Source: Takakia lepidozioides (lineage: Eukaryota; Streptophyta; Takakiopsida; Takakiales; Takakiaceae). Taken from it: 64,000 bases of DNA. Made by a program: the position numbers and the translations under genes. This document shows positions 59,901 to 64,000 of the stretch, one piece after another. Within the stretch, counting starts at the first letter, position 1. The number at the start of each line of letters is the position of its first letter. The notes under the pieces were generated by a model, which saw only the letters and a program-made list of their open reading frames with translations, was not told the DNA's origin and made no database searches. Location: NCBI GenBank assembly GCA_030704615.1, contig CM060732.1, positions 5,206,001 to 5,270,000 on the forward strand, given 5' to 3'.

Positions 59901-62900
59901 GATAAGGACTCTCCATCAACTTGAAAGCAATGGCCCAAGCCCTGAATGGATAAGCTCTGCGGTATAATTAATGCCTTGCATGCTCTTGTTTGATTAACAA
60001 ACTAGTGTTTGATTATGTGGGTCATATTTGTAGGATGTGAATGCCCACCGTGACATAATGAGACGTGTTGATTCTTGTACGGGTCTCTTGCTGATGGACT
60101 AAAGGGCTACTCCTTCCCTGAAAGTCTTAGTAGTTGGTCTTAGTAACCAGGTAGGTGAAGCTTCATTATGTATTTCACTTCAAAGAGATCAGACATAGGA
60201 AGGCTTATGCTGAATATACTCGGTATGACTTTTGTGTGCTCTAGGGTGTAATGCACTTGTATGCCAGCAAGGGAGCTGAACGGCCAAACTCTGACAAGGT
60301 ATGGAGACCATACACCTCCCTTTGCTAGTTTCTCACTTGTGTGGCTGGCTCACTACCCTTCCATCTTTGGCATTGTAACTTGCCATGGAAAACGTGGTTG
60401 CCCGTACATGACTGGCAGCAGTAGAGATCACATGTGCGATATACAGGAGCACTATTGGTTCTGGGCGGGTAACTTTACCCGTGCACAGCTGCACACTGTC
60501 GTCACCGAATGGTCAATGCAAGTAGTTCACCACTCACTGCTTATGAGGTGGAAAGGGCAGCCAATTAGCGGAGGTGAAAGCGAAGTTTGAAGAACTGGGC
60601 CTATCCACATTGGCAGCAAAGTAAGCTAGAAAAGCTGAGTAAGTTACATGTAGTGACCAAAGTGACAGTAAGAGCCCTCACGGGATCTATGTAGAGACAG
60701 ATAGAGAGATGTTACAGAGGGTTTATTTCCTACACACTCCCTTCTCAACCCGAAAATTCTGTCATTGGTAAGGGATTTCGTAGGCGATGATGGAATTACG
60801 GAAGGATTGTGCTGGACAGTATCAAATCTTTTGATGTCCATTGTTGGAAAAGTTGATGGTTATCTGGAAAACAATGAATGACTAGCTTTTCACAGCATGT
60901 CTTTTGATTTGCCTGAAAGTGGATTAATATCTTAGCAGCAGTGGGATGCCGTAAATGGATCTCTGAACTTGAGATATGTGGAATCTGGATAAGCATGTGA
61001 GTGGCTGGATGTTACTCATGGTGGTTAGAATGGAGGTGTGCAGGAGAGTTTTGGCTGCTTTCCTGCTTGGATGGAAACCCTGGAGGTCCTTAGGACTCAG
61101 ACTCTTGAGACGCCGGTCTTGGTGTGGAATGATGCCAAATGCTTAGAGCTCAAAAAGGTACAGGCGGATTTTACTCTTGGTATGCATATATGTCTTGAAG
61201 GCAATCGTTGCTGCTGACAAGACCTTGTGTTTACGTTGGGCAGTTTCTTCGGGATGAGGTGGAAGGTTTCTATGCATCAGCAGCCAATCGGGAGCTCTTT
61301 TACAACAGTGCTGATGTGCAGCTTGTTTATTCCACAGCCAGTGAGGGTGAAGGTCAGTCCTAGCCTTTTTGGTAGATTTGAAGTTTGTTCCGTTGATCAG
61401 ACTTTCTCTTTGGGGCTGGAAAGCATATTCTCCCAGATCATGATGTGAAGAATGGTACTAACTACTAACTGGGCTTTGTCAGAGACCAAAAATGTTAGAC
61501 ATTACAGATGTCTTTTCAATTTTTGGTGTGTTCCACCGGTCCGGAATCTATGGATCGTGGAGTCTAGTCTTGCAGCTTTCCCATGGTAAGGACGAAGGAC
61601 ACACTGCTTGGACGAGTTTCCACCTTCTGGAGTAGTTTTCTGTCAGCTAGAGTGGCAGTATCACTATTAAGTGAGACTGTACAGACAATGTTACAAACTC
61701 TTGGACTGTGAGCATTCCTAAAATTTTACCCTGCCCCTAAGTAATTATTAGATTGTGGTTGTCATATGCAGGAACAGTGATTGGTGGTGTTCACCTTGAA
61801 CTTCTGGTGGACCACATACCTCCTGCTGATGGACTGAACTACTCCTTTTGGAAGGTTTGTTCAGCAGACTCAAGTTGCTAGGGCTGAAGTTGGATAATTA
61901 TCACTGTTCACATTCCGGGCATGTGTGTATTTTGTAATGTTATTTTCCTTATACACTGGCCTGGGGTCAGAGTACTGCTTTTCTGATCCTCATAGTGGAA
62001 GACTTCAGTGAGAGATTGAGTTCCGCGGAATAGACAGTGGAATTTCCCACGGATCTCGTAATATAGAGAAAGAAAGAAATGGGAAAGAGAGAGGGGTCCT
62101 CTATAAGCAGCCCAAAAGCAACTATTGCTCAAGGGATTGTCCAAGAGCCAATGCCTCATGTAGGTATGCTGCCAAGCATTTCTGATGCTCGTAATGGAAG
62201 ACCTCCGTGGGACAATTGAATCTCCCACGGATCCACAGTAGAAAGGGCAGTGAAAGAAGAAATGTTCTTCACTTCCGATTGAAACAGAGGAAGAAACAGA
62301 CAAAGAGGGGGGGAGGAGGAGTGGGGTCTCAGTAGTATGTTGTCTTGTATCCAAAACTTTTGCATTTTGTTGTAGGTATAAACTGGTAAGTTAATGTCGT
62401 TTGCAAAACCTTAACCTTTCATAGATTAGTTTCGCACTTGGGATAGAATAAGCGAGCATTTCTTTACATTATTGATTGTACACTCTATGTAAAGGTGGGA
62501 CAGGAGTATTTTTGCTCTCGGCATAATCTATTTAATCACCTATTGTAACAGTAATTTTCTTCTACTTTTTATAACAAAACGTCCTGGATTGGTGTGTCTG
62601 TTGATGATCAACCAGCTCTGGGAGCCACTGTCCATTTTCCAATCTGTCTTCCAAGCCATGGTATTGGGTTTCACTCCGCTGTTTGGTCATAACAATTTAC
62701 CAGAAATTGATCTCCGGCTCGCTGCGCACGTTTTGGCCTGGATCTATGAACGACATGCAGAGGAGGTTGCCTTTTGTCTTGAAACATTGAATGTTATCGA
62801 GGTAGGTTCTCCCCCTGTTCTACAGATAGATGTCCCCTTTTGGCTGTTGGCTTGTCCATGTTTTGTACTGTACCAAGTTGCTTATTGAGTATGGTCCCTT

Positions 62901-63819
62901 TCTGGTGTGGCAGACAGCAGTTGGGATGTTGCGAGAAGTAGTGGAGAGTGAGCACCAGGTATTTGTGTTCAAGCTGGTGGTGTTCTTGCTTGCAACAATG
63001 GAGAATGGGGGACGTGACAATGTTCTCCGATTTATTCGTGCTGGCGGAGCAACTGTCTTGGTTCCGTTGGTGGTTCTTTCTTTGGCAAAGGTATACTTAA
63101 CATGAAGCACTGATATCATGCGTACCCGTGTGACAGTGACAGGTTTTTGGTTTGCAAAGATTTTTTTGTGTGTTTCCCCTTCCCTCAGAAAAACGAATAG
63201 AATAGTCTAAGAAAGAAATGAACTTTATAATGTGCACAGGGGACCCTGAGGGCCTATGGAAGAAAGTAGAACAACAAGAAAGAAGGCAGGAAGACAGACT
63301 GGGGGACACTTACAGAAAACAGACTGGTACCGTGATGAGCCATCCATATTAGAGCGTTCATGAGCTGAAAGCTGACAAAAGTTGTCATTATGTAATATGC
63401 AGTGCTGCAAGGACAAGCATGAATTTGAGTGTGATGCGTGGACGTCCAAGGATATTATGGCCAGGGGTGGGATGGAAACAGTGACAGTCATGGGGTATAA
63501 TGGAGATGTTAGACTGGTAAGGGTTCCCTCTGGAAGGGCTCGTGAAGTATTGGAGAGAGCAGTGCAAGATGGAAGCTTGGATGCCAAAGAAGCAATCAAG
63601 TGGCAAGATGAAAAAGTTCCTGACAGAATCCAGTTGGGATTAGGACTTGACTTGTTGGAAGCTCTTTTAAGGTATGTGGAACTGCCTCTGCTTGACTATG
63701 TATTAATCAAGCTCTGGTCGTCCATCTGAGTGTTATGAAGTCTTTATCTTCTTCCTCAGTGCAGTTGGTGCAGTAATTAAGTGTTTTAGCAACAGCCAGG
63801 CTTCCTTATATTGATTTTG
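42457..63819 (+). CDS. GRV2/RME-8 (DNAJC13)-like endosomal protein, N-terminal half, multi-exon, incomplete
   Basis: A chain of exons with consistent phases and GT/AG borders: 42457-42798, 43714-43838, 44147-44305, 44528-44638, 45693-45829, 46953-47175, 47274-47381, 47687-47762, 54492-54616, 54732-54888, 55539-55755, 55917-55938, 56173-56250, 56325-56435, 56928-57083, 57270-57350, 58431-58476 (weak), ~59709-59860, 60034-60150, 60245-60298, 61044-61157, 61244-61352, 61772-61854, 62616-62801, 62914-63090, 63403-63671, 63760-63819. The order of matches follows RME-8/GRV2: PH-like domains, then armadillo-like regions. The J domain would lie beyond the window. RME-8/GRV2 acts on endosomes with Hsp70 in cargo sorting. 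Putative stops at TAA 56928, TAA 60100 and TGA 63812 suggest decay or wrong borders. The start (ATG 42474 or an upstream exon) is uncertain. Confidence 0.75.
45048..45560 (-). mobile_element. LINE fragment (RT part joined to C-terminal part), in an intron
   Basis: Minus strand: FFLACQKGL-like start, SSGIKGKMCRVVHNLYALTK, SCVTVNGQKSNSLTRDQG, PLPSARWDQLQHMTNVRG. It matches 51690-51900 and then skips to sequence like 53500-53630, so it carries an internal deletion. It lies antisense in the GRV2-like intron between exons 4 and 5. Confidence 0.8.
47930..47959 (+). repeat. (TC)n microsatellite
   Basis: About 15 TC units directly abut the left end of a LINE fragment. The LINE 3' flank at 48591 also reads TCTCTCTTTTTC, so the microsatellite was probably the insertion target. 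Confidence 0.8.
47961..48590 (+). mobile_element. 5'-truncated LINE, 3' portion
   Basis: Encodes LLDKSDLEAVVSSAMSVAMR, GEDILDDLKGLPTLGTRLKF, then KGECNCPSCGQSEDSIIF, the cysteine-rich C-terminus of LINE ORF2. The 3' end reads GGCTACGGCAAACAACGTCTTATGAGTACAA and then TCTCTCT. There is no poly(A) tail. Inserted in sense in the GRV2-like intron between exons 8 and 9. Confidence 0.8.
48950..54112 (+). mobile_element. Near full-length APE-type LINE, decayed
   Basis: Sense insertion in the same intron. 49021-49740 holds an ORF1-like remnant. An endonuclease follows (ATFNFSG, DIHICAAQETW, GQVILLGDFNARVGKG, GTSDHFLVWD; about 49735-50515). RT blocks are YKAGGPDGIVNELIKHGGDP, GNYRGIT, KAKLAFGET, FFLDVKKAYDTVWRDGL, GVAQGCTLSPRLFNVFIN. 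The catalytic FADD lies at about 52965-52976, then RPALEYASAIW and a cysteine-rich GKGECNCPC near the end. The 3' end is CTTATGAGTACA at about 54112. Many frameshifts and stops; not functional. The exact 5' end is unknown. Confidence 0.85.
50946..52888 (+). repeat. Internal tandem duplication of about 1 kb within the LINE
   Basis: 50948 onward (GTGAAATAAACTCAAACCAC) is repeated from about 51943 (GTGAAATAACTTAAACCACC), and both copies run through the RT core to the GVAQGC/DQGV region (51850 and 52840). The copies differ by many substitutions and small indels, so the duplication is old or the second copy is a separate nested LINE. Confidence 0.75.
54955..55513 (+). mobile_element. 5'-truncated LINE with 16-bp target-site duplication
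   Basis: The insert encodes GEDILDDLKGLPTLGTRLKF and the NCPYGG remnant of the cysteine-rich end, and ends ATGAGTACAA. It is flanked by perfect copies of TCTGATGAATTGTAGT at 54939-54954 and 55514-55529. It sits in the intron between GRV2-like exons 10 (ends 54888) and 11 (starts 55539). Confidence 0.9.
57360..58430. other. GRV2-like intron, no gene recognised
   Basis: Only short frames. A block near 58035-58100 (GTCCACTGGGGTGTTCAAGGGCCCGTGGGACAAAGTAGA) belongs to a small dispersed repeat group seen again near 58870-58930, 59180-59230 and 63235-63275. Confidence 0.5.
58850..59300. repeat. Dispersed intronic repeat blocks
   Basis: AACTCCAAGCTTTGCTTGGAGT forms a short hairpin (58878-58899), followed by GGGCCACAAGGGTCGATGGGACAGCAAAAGAAAGAAA. 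A related block at 59185-59235 reads AAGGCCCAAGGAATGATGGGACATGGTAGAACAAAA. These resemble 18035-18060, 58040-58090 and 63235-63280. The class is unknown; a non-autonomous element is possible. Confidence 0.45.
59379..59447 (-). mobile_element. 69-bp 3' tip of the LINE with 14-bp target-site duplication
   Basis: The reverse complement reads GCTCAAACTGGGCGCGGGGT ... GGCTACGGCAAACAACG and ends ATGAGTACAA. TCTTGACAGATAGA flanks it at 59365-59378 and 59448-59461. This is an extreme 5' truncation and fixes the true 3' terminus of the family. Confidence 0.9.
59700..63819 (+). other. GRV2-like distal exons in this window
   Basis: The ~59709 exon (LLSGNLVYLLMEGTREARKL then LEAILPK) matches SRQLVALWxxxxxxALxLLxxxLP. 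GVMHLYASKGAERP follows, as GLVAYLHTR does in homologues. ETPVLVWNDAKCLELKK and FLRDEVEGF match LIWNxxTRxELxxxLexE. TVIGGVHLELLVDH matches xIGxxYLRLLL. TAVGMLREVVE ... LRFIRAGGATVLVPLVVLS matches IGMLERCxD...LMDSNGIRILVDLL. The 63403 exon (VRVPSGRAREVLERAVQDGS) fits the GYF-like stretch. A possible extra exon at 60447-60521 (EHYWFWAGNF) is unproven. Confidence 0.72.
61975..62300. repeat. Dispersed repeat, two local copies
   Basis: TTCTGATCCTCATAGTGGAAGACTTCAGTG (61980) and TTCTGATGCTCGTAATGGAAGACCTCCGTG (62182) head two related blocks with CCCACGGATC and AGAAAGAAATGxxxAAAG words. Similar sequence occurs at 18150-18200 and 20290-20345. Inside a GRV2-like intron. Confidence 0.55.
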
Positions 63820-64000
63820 GTAACTTTCGGCCCAGTGTTGTTGTTCGGTTGGTCCAAGGTACATTGTGGCATGGAACGTACCACTGCTCAGATGGAATCT
63901 AATGGGAACCTTCAATTCATCTCTTCAACATGGGGATGACAATGGGCAGGATATCGGGGAGTGACAGTAACACAGAGCACTACCCACCCTCAGCTGCATG

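Noticed and set aside
60261-60590. 109-codon plus-strand frame
   Set aside because: It reads through a predicted GRV2-like exon end and donor (60298) into intron; only 60447-60521 within it has exon-like borders, and its homology is weak.

Overview
The window reads as nuclear DNA of a streptophyte, probably a seedless land plant. The evidence is a dense population of plant-type PPR-DYW editing-factor sequences, organellar single-strand-binding (OSB) type PDF motifs, spliced genes with 0.1 to 7 kb introns, a plant-like gypsy element, LINEs and a tRNA-derived SINE. I cannot name the species. No prokaryotic operon, rRNA, tRNA gene or CRISPR array is visible.

Layout. 1-4.8 kb holds repeats, a SINE-like insertion and PPR debris. 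4.844-16.048 kb is an 11.2 kb Ty3/gypsy element that cuts a PPR-DYW pseudogene in two (halves at 4.5-4.84 and 16.05-16.27 kb, both minus strand). Besides CCHC, protease, RT, RNase H and integrase it encodes a DNMT3-like cytosine-5 methyltransferase between protease and RT, and a PHD finger after the integrase. 17-34.8 kb is a field of broken, rearranged PPR copies on both strands, many with an upstream PDF motif, interrupted by a broken phosphoglycerate-mutase-like gene (22.2-23.9 kb, minus). 36-39.4 kb holds the most complete PDF-PPR-DYW copy, damaged by one stop and several frameshifts. 42.5 kb to the right edge carries most of a multi-exon gene matching the N-terminal half of the endosomal J-protein GRV2/RME-8 (DNAJC13). 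Its introns contain copies of one LINE family.

How it fits together. The PPR-DYW family would encode organellar C-to-U RNA-editing factors, and GRV2/RME-8 acts in endosomal sorting; they are unrelated. The most notable system is the gypsy element, which carries both a putative DNA-methylation writer (DNMT) and a chromatin reader (PHD). Its own coding region is broken by eight in-frame stops, each explicable as C-to-T change at CGA or CAG codons, although its two 358-bp terminal repeats are identical. The second notable point is the fusion of OSB-type PDF motifs to PPR-DYW proteins.

Limits: all calls are from reading by eye. Exon borders were chosen by splice-site consensus and reading phase. 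No homology search was run.
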